This document shows, piece after piece, positions 17,410-26,602 of a stretch of 64,000 nucleotides of DNA. Location of the stretch: assembly GCF_002272245.1 (NCBI RefSeq), contig NZ_NPDD01000063.1, positions 62,001-126,000 of the forward strand. The letters are read 5' to 3'. The notes under the pieces were generated by a model that saw nothing but the letters and a program-made list of their open reading frames with translations, searched no databases and was not told where the DNA came from. Both the position numbers and the translations under genes were made by a program. Position 1 is the first letter of the stretch; every line of letters starts with the position of its first letter. The DNA is from Bacillus sp. 7884-1 (GTDB taxonomy: Bacteria > Bacillota > Bacilli > Bacillales > Cytobacillaceae).

Positions 17410-18462
17410 CTATTTCCCAAACCCAAGCGTAGATTGCCTTTTAACAAGACGGACGTCAAGTAAAGGTTCTTCAAGGTAGGATTTATCATCCTCTAAACCC
17501 TCAATTTTACGAATAAGTTTGTTGGTGGCAGCTACCCCGATATCATAGATGGGCTGTTCTACCGTACTAATTTCCGGTTCTACCATTTCGGTTAGCTTGA
17601 TTCCGTCAAAGCCTATGATAGCAATGTCTTTTGGAACATGGTAGCCTAATAACTTTAGTGCTTTAAGACTTCCAATCGCCATTAAATCATTTGCTAAAAA
17701 GATTCCATCGACATCCTTATGTTCGTTCATAAGGATTTGGGTTTGAACCTTTCCGCTTTCTAGGGTAAAGTCTCCTTCATATATCCTATCTTTATCCCCT
17801 GCTCCAGTTGGCGATACCTCTTCACCTATTCCAGACCAGGCAGCAACCGTCTCCAGATATCCTCGTTTCCGTTCTGTGGAAGATGGGAATGATTCGGGTC
17901 CACTGATATGAGCAATTTTCTTACAGCCAACTTCAATCAAATGTTCAACTGCTAACCTGGCACCCTTATAATTATCCAGTCCAATCGAGTCAAATGTATT
18001 ATTTTCAGCAGCTCTATCAATTCTCACAAACGGTATTTGTAATTTTTCAATTGCCTTTAAGACTTTTTCATCAATTTGAAACGAGGCAAGTATAAAACCA
18101 TCTACATACCGGTTTTGGAGTTGCTTCCAAAAATGATTGTCTTTCATGTCGTCAGACTGGTTATTTATTAAGATGATGCTATATCCCTTTGATTTTGCCA
18201 CTTCTTCAATGGCAACTACAAGTTCTGGGAAAAAGGGGTTCGTGATATCAGGGATAATCAGAGCAATCGTACGAGTTTTCTTCTTCGCTAATCCTCTCGC
18301 GATTTCATTCGGATGGTAGTTCAAGCGCTCCATCACTTCACGAACTTTTTTCTCGGCCGTTTGACTAATATATCCATTACTATTCAAATATCTAGACACT
18401 GTCGCTACGGAAACACCTGACTCCCTTGCAACATCTCGAATTGTTACTTGCTTCTCTCTCAC
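17410..18462 (-). CDS. LacI family transcriptional regulator of the ADP-ribosylglycohydrolase regulon
   Basis: 350 aa. N-terminal LacI helix-turn-helix 'VTIRDVARESGVSVATVSRYLN' (residues 6-27) with the hinge helix 'NEIARGLAKKKT', then a periplasmic-binding-protein-like effector domain of the RbsR/CcpA type ('ALIIPDITNPFFPELV', 'IGFDGIKLTEMVEPEISTV'). It closes the cluster 17.4-30.2 kb. The likely operators are the TGTAACCGGTTACA-type palindromes at 26387, 26434, 30313 and 30355; none is seen before its own start. The effector is probably a sugar or the imported compound (inference). Confidence 0.9.
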   Translation of the reverse strand: MREKQVTIRDVARESGVSVATVSRYLNSNGYISQTAEKKVREVMERLNYHPNEIARGLAKKKTRTIALIIPDITNPFFPELVVAIEEVAKSKGYSIILINNQSDDMKDNHFWKQLQNRYVDGFILASFQIDEKVLKAIEKLQIPFVRIDRAAENNTFDSIGLDNYKGARLAVEHLIEVGCKKIAHISGPESFPSSTERKRGYLETVAAWSGIGEEVSPTGAGDKDRIYEGDFTLESGKVQTQILMNEHKDVDGIFLANDLMAIGSLKALKLLGYHVPKDIAIIGFDGIKLTEMVEPEISTVEQPIYDIGVAATNKLIRKIEGLEDDKSYLEEPLLDVRLVKRQSTLGFGK

Positions 18463-18572
18463 GAAAATTCTCCTTTAGAAGGATATTTCTATATTTGAAC
18501 TACTATTGATCATTAAAAAAGCCCAAGGAGCATGTTTTGCCAATATCATTTACTCCTCAAGCCACTTCAATT

Positions 18573-20705
18573 CTATTCTTTTGTTTCTTTTACATGGAAA
18601 CGATGGAATTTTGTTTCCCCTTTTTCAAGAAGTCCTAAACCAATCATACCATAATTATTTTCTATCCCATCGAAATCCAAAACTAGATCGTCATTGATTT
18701 CGACCTGGACGGCAGATCCCTTTATGAAAACCTTAAAATCATGTATGGTTTCAAGATTCCATTCATACGGAACTGTCTTTATCCTTTTAAAGCCAAAGTT
18801 ATTTTCAATGAGCGTAACCTGATTAGGACCATCGAATCCTACCCAATAATAGCGTTCTGTACCCATTGCTCGAAAAATAACTCCGTGGCTTACACCAGTA
18901 ACAGGCTGCAAGCTTACTTCTAATTCAAGGTCACTTCCATAATAGTTCCCAGTAAAGGAAGATGTATCTTCCTCACCTGCTGCAGCCTTCATGTTATCAC
19001 CTTCAAGTGTCCATTCACCACGGTGATGAGCAAAAGGCGTTACACATTTGAACTCAATGGCTTGTTTAGCAAAATCTATGGTATAGTTTGCATTTCCAAA
19101 GATACGAAACTCACCGATATAAAACTTGCCAAATGACCGATTGTCTGTAGGGGAGGGACTCTCTACAATAAAACCAACCTCGTCAATCAATGCGCCGTCT
19201 GTTTCTGGAATCATAAACTCAATATCCAGCCACTCTTGATGGCGTAACACGACACGATCTAGTTTCATGTCTTCCTTTGTAAAACTGTTGCGGATATAGG
19301 GAGTCAAATAAACATCTGCTCCACCTTGCCATTTATCCATAAAAATCTTTGCAGTTACCGTTTGCCCACTGTATGCTGTTGGGGCAAAGGTAGGCTTATA
19401 TTTTTCATCATTGAACTCTTCACGACGATAAAAAGGCTTGTAATATACTTTACTGGAATCGCCTTCTATGAATCTGTCGAAAAGAACAGACAATGATCCA
19501 TACGCTGCCTCTAAGCCCACATCGTCACATGAATGCAGCAAAGTCTTAAAGCTATTATTCGTCCTAAATCCGTGAGTTGATCCTGGCAATGCAAAATCAA
19601 AGTAAACCTCACCATTTCGAATACTTTCTACTAACCACTGTGGAGATTTCACACCATTCACTTCATAGCCAAGAACAGCAAGCTCCTTACAGAAGGTTGG
19701 GATATCCAACACGTTCAGATAACCAGACACGCTGGATGTAGCAATCATATCATTGATAGGTTTGCGATAGTGGCTTGGAATTCCATCAATCCCAACGAAA
19801 ACACCTAGGATGGTTCCAACATTCCCTGCATTACAATCTGTATCCCAGCTGCACATGGTAGCAATCTCAACCGTTCGGGCCAAGTCACCGTTTCCATACA
19901 ATAGTGCCAAAGCACATACCCCAGCATTCGGGATGATATGGCAAACACCCGTGTACTTATCGTAGCCCCATTCTTCTTCTAAATACTGACGGCACTTACG
20001 GAAATCCTCTTCCTCACGGTGCTTCTTGTAAAAATCAATTACCGCTTCAACCACGGCAAAATAGGTGGAATTCTTAGGAATTACAGATAATCCTGCTTCG
20101 ATAATATCATCAATACTATCAGCTGAAAAGGCTTTCGAAATACACGCTGCCATAAAGCGGGCTCCGTATAACCCATTCTTATCATGAGAAACACTTGCTG
20201 CTATTTCTGCATAATCGGCAGCCTTATTTATATCATCAGGGAACAGAAGACCCCATGTATCAATGAAAATTTGTCCGCCAATTTGCTCAGCCATAATAAT
20301 GCCATTGACCTCAGCCGAACCAGACTGTGGGGCTGGAATTCCTTTTTTCAGATTTAGATACGCCGTATGCTCTGTACTTATCTGATCTCCGCCCCACCAA
20401 AACATACCGATTCCTTCACGCGAATAGTTTAACCACGCTCTTGCAACATCCTGCGGTGTTAACTCCCGACCGCGTGCATCATCAATTAAAGCACGGATAA
20501 AATAGACAGGACCATTTGCATCATCATCAGCGGAGAAGGTTTTATAATCCTTTACATACCCCCGAATATCACCATGAATTTCTTTTATTTTTTCATATGA
20601 CCATTCATTGGGCTCTAATGGTGCACCCAGTCTGATTCCAACATTCATTCCTAAGAAACCTGCATACATTTTTTCCAAATAGTTTTCAGGTATCAATCGA
20701 CTCAA
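18573..20705 (-). CDS. ADP-ribosylglycohydrolase family protein with C-terminal LamG-like domain
   Basis: 710 aa, TTG start at 20705 with GGGGAG six bases upstream. N-terminal ADP-ribosylglycohydrolase (ARH/DraG) fold, about residues 10-350, with 'GMNVGIRLGAPLEP', first metal motif 'DDDANGP' and second metal motif 'SWDTDCNAGNVG'. A middle beta-rich region is followed by a C-terminal concanavalin/LamG-like domain (about 550-705, 'GVIFRAMGTERYYWVGFDGPN', 'YGMIGLGLLEKGE') of the type seen in glycosidases. No signal peptide, so cytoplasmic. Last gene of the AtuA-ribokinase-permease operon. It likely hydrolyses a glycosidic bond; the substrate is unknown. Confidence 0.85.
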   Translation of the reverse strand: MSRLIPENYLEKMYAGFLGMNVGIRLGAPLEPNEWSYEKIKEIHGDIRGYVKDYKTFSADDDANGPVYFIRALIDDARGRELTPQDVARAWLNYSREGIGMFWWGGDQISTEHTAYLNLKKGIPAPQSGSAEVNGIIMAEQIGGQIFIDTWGLLFPDDINKAADYAEIAASVSHDKNGLYGARFMAACISKAFSADSIDDIIEAGLSVIPKNSTYFAVVEAVIDFYKKHREEEDFRKCRQYLEEEWGYDKYTGVCHIIPNAGVCALALLYGNGDLARTVEIATMCSWDTDCNAGNVGTILGVFVGIDGIPSHYRKPINDMIATSSVSGYLNVLDIPTFCKELAVLGYEVNGVKSPQWLVESIRNGEVYFDFALPGSTHGFRTNNSFKTLLHSCDDVGLEAAYGSLSVLFDRFIEGDSSKVYYKPFYRREEFNDEKYKPTFAPTAYSGQTVTAKIFMDKWQGGADVYLTPYIRNSFTKEDMKLDRVVLRHQEWLDIEFMIPETDGALIDEVGFIVESPSPTDNRSFGKFYIGEFRIFGNANYTIDFAKQAIEFKCVTPFAHHRGEWTLEGDNMKAAAGEEDTSSFTGNYYGSDLELEVSLQPVTGVSHGVIFRAMGTERYYWVGFDGPNQVTLIENNFGFKRIKTVPYEWNLETIHDFKVFIKGSAVQVEINDDLVLDFDGIENNYGMIGLGLLEKGETKFHRFHVKETKE

Positions 20706-20725
20706 CTCCTGCTCCCCACTATCTT

Positions 20726-21874
20726 TTAAAGTAGGCTTTTTCTTTTTTCATTTAATTCTATGTCTTGCTGAATAATCAATTTAGCAGTATCTGCAAATTG
20801 GTCAGCTACCTGGGTTAAATTCATTTTGTTCGTTTCTTGCAGGAGCTCTACGTCCTCAGGAAGAATTATGCTATCTCCGTACATGGCACCTAAAATAACA
20901 CCGGCCATTACTCCGATGGAATCTGTATCACGACCAGAGTTGATACCATCTAATATTGTTCTGTAATAATCTCCATCGTTCAAGACGATAAACGCTAACG
21001 CCATCGGGAGCTCCTCAATCGAGAAGAGACGGCTTGGTGTATAATGATTTGAAGGAATTCCAACCTTCTCAATGTTCCGGTGTACATCGTCTTTCATTGG
21101 AGAATACTTTTCAATCACATTTTGGAAAGTGGCAATTACAGTATCCATTTCTGCCTTTTCAGAACGTAATTTGCGAGCGGCTGCGGTTAAATCACGGATT
21201 GCGTTCTTCGTTCCATCTTTTGCAAAATAAATGGCGGTCTCCACAATATCATCAACCGTCACATTTTCTTCAAATGCTTTAGCCACACAAGCTGCCAACA
21301 CACCTGCTGCCTCTAAACCGTAACTGCTTTGATGCCCCATCGCAAACAATATTGCTTCATCATAAGCCGCCTTTGGGTTTCCAGCATTGACAATTCCTAC
21401 AGGTGCAATATACATCGCAGCACCACAGTTAATCATATTGCCAATCCCGCCTTCGCGCGGTTCACAATTTGCTAATACATGACGCATAAATATATATTTT
21501 TCAGGGTAGAAGAGACGGTCGATTATGAGCGCCTCTTTGCCGAACTCAGGGATATACGTTTTTCTGAAAGCAATTTCTTTCACAAATTCATTTCCCATAT
21601 CGTAAGCGTCTATATGTCTTTTTTCTTGGTTATAGACGTTGATGAGAGCAACGGTCATAAGAGTATCGTCTGTAACAGTACCATTGCCTCTTTTTCTGCC
21701 TAAATTCATATCAGCTGGGTAATCTTCCTTGTACCATTTTGTACGGAGAGTTTCGACCCTCTTATACATTTTTTTAATCTCTTTATAGCTCAGTTTTTCA
21801 ACAGGCGCCCCCATTGCATCGCCCAGTGCAGTGGATAATACTACACCTCTAACTCGTTCTTTAAAAGAAACCAT
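20726..21874 (-). CDS. ADP-ribosylglycohydrolase family protein
   Basis: 382 aa, ATG 21874 with AGGGAG upstream. ARH fold: 'LSTALGDAMGAPVEKL' at the start, first metal motif 'TVTDDTLMT' and C-terminal second metal motif 'SGRDTDSIGVMAGVILGAMYG'. All Asp ligands expected for the binuclear Mg site are present, so it should be active. Twenty bases separate it from the larger ARH gene downstream; the permease gene lies 73 bases upstream. Members of the family remove ADP-ribose or related ribosyl groups from proteins or small molecules; in this sugar-uptake operon a small-molecule glycoside is more likely (inference). Confidence 0.88.
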   Translation of the reverse strand: MVSFKERVRGVVLSTALGDAMGAPVEKLSYKEIKKMYKRVETLRTKWYKEDYPADMNLGRKRGNGTVTDDTLMTVALINVYNQEKRHIDAYDMGNEFVKEIAFRKTYIPEFGKEALIIDRLFYPEKYIFMRHVLANCEPREGGIGNMINCGAAMYIAPVGIVNAGNPKAAYDEAILFAMGHQSSYGLEAAGVLAACVAKAFEENVTVDDIVETAIYFAKDGTKNAIRDLTAAARKLRSEKAEMDTVIATFQNVIEKYSPMKDDVHRNIEKVGIPSNHYTPSRLFSIEELPMALAFIVLNDGDYYRTILDGINSGRDTDSIGVMAGVILGAMYGDSIILPEDVELLQETNKMNLTQVADQFADTAKLIIQQDIELNEKRKSLL

Positions 21875-21947
21875 ACGAAGAACTCCCTTTTTTTATTTCT
21901 ACAAAATTTGTTTTTTTTCAAAACTAATTCCACTTTAATCTTAATGA

Positions 21948-22835
21948 TCAGTCCTTGACTCCACCCTCGAAGGCACCTTTTGTATAGTACTTCAGAATTA
22001 AAGGATAAAGTAAAAGCAAAGGTACAATCGAAATGATAATCGTTCCAGCCTGAAGGGAAGCAAAGTCAATTGTTGCTACTTGGTCATAGGATAGGAAGTT
22101 TTGTGCTCCTACCAAGGATGTGTTATCACGTTCCACAACAAATTGTCGAAGAACTACCTGCAGCGGCCATTTTCCAATATCGGTTAAATAGATGGTTGCA
22201 CGGAAGTATTCGTTCCAGTGATATACTCCATAAAAAAGTCCCATTGTTGCCAAAGCGGGTTTGGATAAAGGTAACATAATCTTTGTAAAAATGCGGAAGT
22301 GTCCAGCTCCATCCATACGTGCAGCTTCTAGAATGCTCTCTGGAACATCCTCAAAAAATCTCATCATAATAAACAAGTAAAAAATATTGACTGTTTTATA
22401 TAGAATCAAGGATGCATACGTATCTAACAATCCTAAATTTTTTACTAGTAAATACTCCGGAATTAATCCTGGTTCGAACACCATAATGACAATTAAAAAA
22501 ATCATAACGATATTTCGGCCAGGAAATTTCGTTCTTGCCAACACGTAGGCAGTCATTGATGTAAGTAATAGGTTCAAGGTCGTACCAATGATCGTAATTA
22601 AAAAGGTATTAAAAATACTTTTTACAATTAACGGGTTGGAAAATAGTATTTTATAGTTAATGAGTGAAAATCCTTCAGGTATTATTCCTAATCCACCTAG
22701 TTCGTGAACCTTGAGCGGATCTGATAAAGACATCGCTAGTAAGTGAAGAAGCGGAACTAATATTGCTAAAGAGATTACAAACAAAATACTGTAAATAACA
22801 ATGGATGAAATACTTAATTTTGTTAATTTTTTCAT
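21948..22835 (-). CDS. ABC sugar transporter permease, YtcP/LplC type (CUT1)
   Basis: 295 aa from ATG 22835, preceded by GGAGGTGG; the longer frame adds seven residues coded by the ribosome site. Six membrane helices, with the EAA loop 'EAARMDGAGHFRIFTKIMLPLSKPALATMGLF' near residue 180 that contacts the ATPase. C-terminus 'KYYTKGAFEGGVKD' is typical of the YtcP/LplC branch. Pairs with the permease upstream, which it overlaps in the longer frame. No ATP-binding gene is present; this branch usually borrows the shared ATPase MsmX. Confidence 0.93.
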   Translation of the reverse strand: MKKLTKLSISSIVIYSILFVISLAILVPLLHLLAMSLSDPLKVHELGGLGIIPEGFSLINYKILFSNPLIVKSIFNTFLITIIGTTLNLLLTSMTAYVLARTKFPGRNIVMIFLIVIMVFEPGLIPEYLLVKNLGLLDTYASLILYKTVNIFYLFIMMRFFEDVPESILEAARMDGAGHFRIFTKIMLPLSKPALATMGLFYGVYHWNEYFRATIYLTDIGKWPLQVVLRQFVVERDNTSLVGAQNFLSYDQVATIDFASLQAGTIIISIVPLLLLYPLILKYYTKGAFEGGVKD

Positions 22836-22849
22836 AATTGTTCCACCTC

Positions 22850-23749
22850 CTACCAAACTCCTTTACCTGTGATGCGTTTTGTAATAAAGTGTGTTCCCAA
22901 GATTAAGGTAACCCCAATCACACCCTTGAAAAGACTGGCTGCAGTCGCATATGCGTATTGGCCGTTAATTAGTCCAATTCGATACACATAAGTATCTAAA
23001 ATATCAATAACACTGATGACAGATGCGTTCATCATATTAAATACTTGGTCAAAACCAGCATTCATGAAGAATCCAAGGTTTAGAATAAAGACTGTCATGA
23101 TCGTACTAGTTAAAGATGGCAGCGTAATATATCTCATTTGCTGTAATTTGGATGCTCCGTCAATGGTAGCCGCTTCGTATAAAGAAGGACTAATTTTCAG
23201 AATAGCCGCCAAGTAAATAATAGAGTCCCAACCAGCACTGCGCCAAATTTCTTGGAACACCAATACCCAACGGATATGGTCCTTACTCGTCATGAAATCA
23301 AGAGATGGCATATTAAAAAAGTTACGGAGGACATTGACTCCACCATCTTCTGGGTTCAGCAATGCGATCCAAATCCCCGCAATAACGACCCATGATAAAA
23401 AGTGTGGGAGGTAAACAATTGACTGAACATATTTTCTAAACTTCCCAACCCTTACCTCATTGATTAGCAATGATAAAATAATCGGTATCGGAAAGAAAAA
23501 CACAATTTTCATCACGCTAATAATAATGGTATTTTGTAATACATCCATAAAGGCTGGGGAACTAAATAAAACTTTGAAATGCTTCCAACCGACCCAAACG
23601 TTTTCACCGATTATTCGATAATCCTGAAATGCCAGCTTCATCCCGATTATTGGAATGACGTGGAAAATCGAAAAATAAAGGAGGGCTGGAAAAAGCATAA
23701 GATAGAGAACCCAGCTTGATTTAATTTCCTTGAGTATGCCCTTTTTCAT
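22850..23749 (-). CDS. ABC sugar transporter permease, LplB/YteP type (CUT1)
   Basis: 299 aa, six membrane helices, EAA loop 'YEAATIDGASKLQQMRYITLPSL' in the second half. N-terminus 'LMLFPALLYFSIFHVIPIIGMKLAFQDY' is typical of the LplB/YteP branch that imports oligosaccharides or glycosides. The start overlaps the 3' end of the ribokinase gene by 29 bases, so it is translationally coupled. Together with the permease downstream and the lipoprotein at 28707 it should form one importer. Confidence 0.93.
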   Translation of the reverse strand: MKKGILKEIKSSWVLYLMLFPALLYFSIFHVIPIIGMKLAFQDYRIIGENVWVGWKHFKVLFSSPAFMDVLQNTIIISVMKIVFFFPIPIILSLLINEVRVGKFRKYVQSIVYLPHFLSWVVIAGIWIALLNPEDGGVNVLRNFFNMPSLDFMTSKDHIRWVLVFQEIWRSAGWDSIIYLAAILKISPSLYEAATIDGASKLQQMRYITLPSLTSTIMTVFILNLGFFMNAGFDQVFNMMNASVISVIDILDTYVYRIGLINGQYAYATAASLFKGVIGVTLILGTHFITKRITGKGVW

Positions 23750-24647
23750 CTTGATACTCCTTTTCCTTTACAAATTGAGTCACATCATTTCGTTTGGGCA
23801 TTCCAGTTTGAGCACCCTTTTTTGTGACTGATATTCCAGCAGCTATGTTACCAAACCAAATACTATCTTGCAGGCTGCTCCCTTCTGCAATTGCAACAGA
23901 GAATGCACCAGAAAATGTATCTCCGGCACCCGTTGTATCAACCGGAGTCACCTTAATGGCAGGAACTAATTTGATTTCGCTTCCATCAAAAAAACGAACA
24001 CCCTCTGACCCACATGTAACAATCAATTTATTCGGGTACTTTTTAAGTAACTCTTCCATTGATTCATTCGTGTTAAAAACCATGTTGTACTCGTGCTCAT
24101 TTGGTGTGATATAGGTTACTTTTTCAATCAGCTCTTGCTTTAGTGTTTTTGCTGGTGCAGGATTTAATATAATCGTTTTTCCATGTTCGTAAAGTCCCGG
24201 AACCAGATATTCAATCATTTCTATTGGTGTCTCGAGTTGAAATACGATAACATCGAATTTTTGCAGTTCTAATGCTATGCTTTGTACATAATCAATATTA
24301 GTATGTGCATTTGCACCTGGTACTACAATTATGCGATTTTCACTTTGACAAAGCTCAATAAATGCTGCCCCTGTAGGTGTTCCTTTTACAGATTGGAGAT
24401 TCACTAGATTGATATTTTCCTTTTCCAGCTTCTTGATAATGATTTCACTATTCTCATCGTCCCCAACAGATCCGAATAAGGATACGTTACCACCAAGGCG
24501 TGCAGCAGCTACAGCTTGATTCGCCCCCTTACCACCAATGGATAAAAAGAAATTCTCACCCAAGACGGTTTCTCCTATTTTAGGGAGTACCTCGGTTTCA
24601 ATAAAATAATCCATATTGATACTTCCAACAACGGCTATTCTCTGCAT
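23721..24647 (-). CDS. Ribokinase-like PfkB carbohydrate kinase
   Basis: 308 aa from ATG 24647 (AGGATGAT upstream); starts at 24665-24653 are also possible. PfkB signatures: 'GSINMDYFIETEVLPKIGETVLG' with 'GGKGANQAVAAARLGG' near residue 40, and C-terminal 'DTTGAGDTFSGAFSVA' with the catalytic Asp. The overall pattern is that of RbsK, which makes ribose-5-phosphate from ribose and ATP. The gene lies between DUF4387 and the permeases. A ribokinase next to ribosyl-bond hydrolases suggests ribose is the released sugar, although PfkB kinases for other sugars or nucleosides cannot be ruled out. Confidence 0.88.
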   Translation of the reverse strand: MQRIAVVGSINMDYFIETEVLPKIGETVLGENFFLSIGGKGANQAVAAARLGGNVSLFGSVGDDENSEIIIKKLEKENINLVNLQSVKGTPTGAAFIELCQSENRIIVVPGANAHTNIDYVQSIALELQKFDVIVFQLETPIEMIEYLVPGLYEHGKTIILNPAPAKTLKQELIEKVTYITPNEHEYNMVFNTNESMEELLKKYPNKLIVTCGSEGVRFFDGSEIKLVPAIKVTPVDTTGAGDTFSGAFSVAIAEGSSLQDSIWFGNIAAGISVTKKGAQTGMPKRNDVTQFVKEKEYQDEKGHTQGN

Positions 24648-24657
24648 GTTCATCATC

Positions 24658-24969
24658 CTAATCAATCAGTATATTCATTAACGGTGCATGCTGTTGTGCC
24701 CCATATACATCTCGGTCTCCAACAGTTCCAGAAGAAATATCTCTAAATATCGTAATCTTAATTCCAAGAGCTTGATCGTAGAAAACAAGATGGTCAATCT
24801 CATCTTCTGTCAGGTTATATAGTTCACAAATGATTTGTTTATTGATTTTCCCTGAATTCTTTACTCGCTCATAGACTGCCTTTGAATCAAATAAAATATC
24901 GAATGTCAGCTCAAAAGGTCCTGCATTTTTACTTCGTAGTACTTTAGCTAGTTCAAATAGAGTCGCCAT
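24658..24969 (-). CDS. DUF4387 family protein
   Basis: 103 aa, ATG 24969 with GAGGGG overlapping the end of the AtuA-like gene (12-base gap). Small acidic alpha/beta protein that recurs as a partner of AtuA-like DUF1446 proteins ('LRSKNAGPFELTFDILFDS' near the start, 'FRDISSGTVGDRDVYGAQQHAPL' at the end). In longer homologs the two domains can be fused, so the pair probably forms one enzyme or complex. Function unknown. Confidence 0.87.
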   Translation of the reverse strand: MATLFELAKVLRSKNAGPFELTFDILFDSKAVYERVKNSGKINKQIICELYNLTEDEIDHLVFYDQALGIKITIFRDISSGTVGDRDVYGAQQHAPLMNILID

Positions 24970-24981
24970 ATTTTCATCCCC

Positions 24982-26340
24982 TCACAAATACTCAATAACA
25001 AATGGATTTTCAGTAATTTCCATTAGATGATAGAGAGAAAATTCAAAAACGGGTCCAAACTCTACATCACTTGGTGCAAATGGAAAAGCTAAATTTCCAG
25101 CTGTTGATTTCCGGTTTTCATATCCGTAATGGAGAAATGTCGACCTAACGCTAGAGCAAATACTGCTTGCAAGCTCTTGTGTTTTCGCAACAACTTCGAA
25201 CATCACACCAATCTCGTGCCCATGGAATGATGCTGACTCTCTTGCTCCAAGCACCCCATTTTTCCCATAGTTATAGAAGTTTATAGAATAATCTTCTTCT
25301 GGAATGTCATCGTAGTAGTTCTTCACCTGATTGATCACGAGCTCCTCAACTTCTTCGATATTTTCCACTAGAATCGGGTCACGAACACCGGCAATTACAA
25401 AAGTTCTATAGGCAACCTTTCGTGCGCCTTCTAACTTGATAAAGTATTGATTATTTTTTAGTAGTTTACTATTCTTAACCTCGACAACACCTTCACTCAC
25501 TTGAGTAAATTCACATTGACTAAGATCCAATATAATGCCTGGTCCATGTAAAATGTATGGATGTTCTTTTTCGTAAAAAGTATGAGCACTAACACTTATT
25601 GGCGAACATTTACGAATTGGATTAAGGGATTGAACAGTGAAAGATTCTTCCTTTAATGTTCCTACGATACAATCCTTCGTTGTGCCTGGTTCTGCACACA
25701 AAGCGCCACATTCCAATATTTTACCTAGGTGGTAAGCCAGACCTGGATCCTTGCCGTAGTAAATTCCGACTGCAGCAAATGGTGAAGGATCATACGCTCT
25801 TCCACACACAACAATGTCTGCTCCGTTTTGAAGTGCTTCCAAAATAGGTTCGTGTCCCATTTGCGCTACAATGCTGTTCGTTTCTTGAATCACTTCATTC
25901 GTTAGGTCCGGAATGTTTGGCGTTAGCGATTTAACTCGCTCCTCATTGTTTGCTTTCATAATTTCTTCCTGTGTAAAGTCTGCCCAAATCACCGCGATTT
26001 TCGCTGTTAAGCCACGCTCAGCCATGATTTCCTTAATTATATCGAGCGTCCACTCAACATGTGGCTTCGCACCCGCTCCGCCAGCTGATCCTATCACGAT
26101 CGGAATGTTGCGTGGAACTCCATTTTTTATTATGATATCCAAATCCTTTTTTGTTGCACGGCGGCTCACAATCGCTACTCCCGCACCGAGTTTATGCGGT
26201 CCTGCATCAGTCGATCCTGCATCCACCACGATACCGTGGACCTGTTGATCGTTGTCAAACGCTCGATTAAAAGATTCTTCCGGAAATCCATAGCCTAATA
26301 TCCCACATGGGGAAACGATTCTTACGTCACTGTTAGTCAT
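24982..26340 (-). CDS. AtuA-like (DUF1446) family protein
   Basis: 452 aa from ATG 26340 with AGAGG upstream; the longer frame to 26406 would be coded by the operator. Glycine-rich 'VIGSAGGAGAKPH' and 'VVCGRAYDPSPFAAVG' plus 'VDAGSTDAGPHKLG' near residue 40 fit the acyclic-terpene-utilisation AtuA N-terminal family. AtuA itself acts in citronellol/geraniol breakdown, but its chemistry is not settled. First gene of the operon running through DUF4387, ribokinase, two permeases and two ARH genes. Two LacI-type operators lie in its leader (26387, 26434). Confidence 0.85.
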   Translation of the reverse strand: MTNSDVRIVSPCGILGYGFPEESFNRAFDNDQQVHGIVVDAGSTDAGPHKLGAGVAIVSRRATKKDLDIIIKNGVPRNIPIVIGSAGGAGAKPHVEWTLDIIKEIMAERGLTAKIAVIWADFTQEEIMKANNEERVKSLTPNIPDLTNEVIQETNSIVAQMGHEPILEALQNGADIVVCGRAYDPSPFAAVGIYYGKDPGLAYHLGKILECGALCAEPGTTKDCIVGTLKEESFTVQSLNPIRKCSPISVSAHTFYEKEHPYILHGPGIILDLSQCEFTQVSEGVVEVKNSKLLKNNQYFIKLEGARKVAYRTFVIAGVRDPILVENIEEVEELVINQVKNYYDDIPEEDYSINFYNYGKNGVLGARESASFHGHEIGVMFEVVAKTQELASSICSSVRSTFLHYGYENRKSTAGNLAFPFAPSDVEFGPVFEFSLYHLMEITENPFVIEYL

Positions 26341-26386
26341 GCTAAAACCTCTTTTAACTGGAATTTGTATCTCGCTTTGACTATCG

Positions 26387-26406
26387 ATGTGTAACCGGTT
26401 ACACAT
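26387..26406. promoter_or_regulatory. LacI-type operator, downstream site of the AtuA promoter
   Basis: ATGTGTAACCGGTTACACAT is a 20-base perfect palindrome with a central CG/GC step typical of LacI-family operators. It lies downstream of the -10 box. Confidence 0.85.
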
Positions 26407-26433
26407 TTGTTTAAAAAAAAGCTTTTTTTAAAT

Positions 26434-26451
26434 ATGTAACCGGTTACACAT
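26434..26451. promoter_or_regulatory. LacI-type operator, upstream site of the AtuA promoter
   Basis: TGTAACCGGTTACA core (26435-26448), centre 45 bases from the other operator. An A/T-tract palindrome (about 26409-26432) lies between the two and could bend the DNA. The core also fits a CcpA cre site, so CcpA could bind too. Confidence 0.85.
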
Positions 26452-26461
26452 TGTTACTCTT

Positions 26462-26491
26462 ATGTTACCGCTTACCTATAGTCCTTGTCAA
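26462..26491 (-). promoter_or_regulatory. Predicted promoter of the AtuA-ribokinase-permease-ARH operon
   Basis: On the minus strand TTGACA (26491-26486), 18-base spacer, TAACAT (26467-26462). Both operators lie downstream, so a bound regulator would block early transcription. Confidence 0.65.
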
Positions 26492-26545
26492 CCACTTTTA
26501 ACACCTATAATTAGTTACAGTACCAAATCATTTTTTCTAATATTG

Positions 26546-26585
26546 AAAGAAGAGGTGCACTTTTTGAGTCGTGCACCCTTTCTTT
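26546..26585 (-). terminator. Hairpin after the second ARH gene
   Basis: GGTGCAC (26554-26560) / GTGCACC (26571-26577), stem extended by AAAG/CTTT pairs. It ends the binding-protein-ARH-ARH unit before the next promoter; the T-run is weak. Confidence 0.6.
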
Positions 26586-26602
26586 ATACTATTTCTCAGA
26601 CT

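Noticed and set aside
26341-26406. Longer AtuA-like frame starting at 26406
   Set aside because: The extension is coded by the operator palindrome; ATG 26340 has AGAGG upstream.
26409-26432. Terminator formed by the A/T-tract palindrome between the two operators
   Set aside because: It has only one GC step in the stem and lies in the 5' leader; more likely a bend or spacer.
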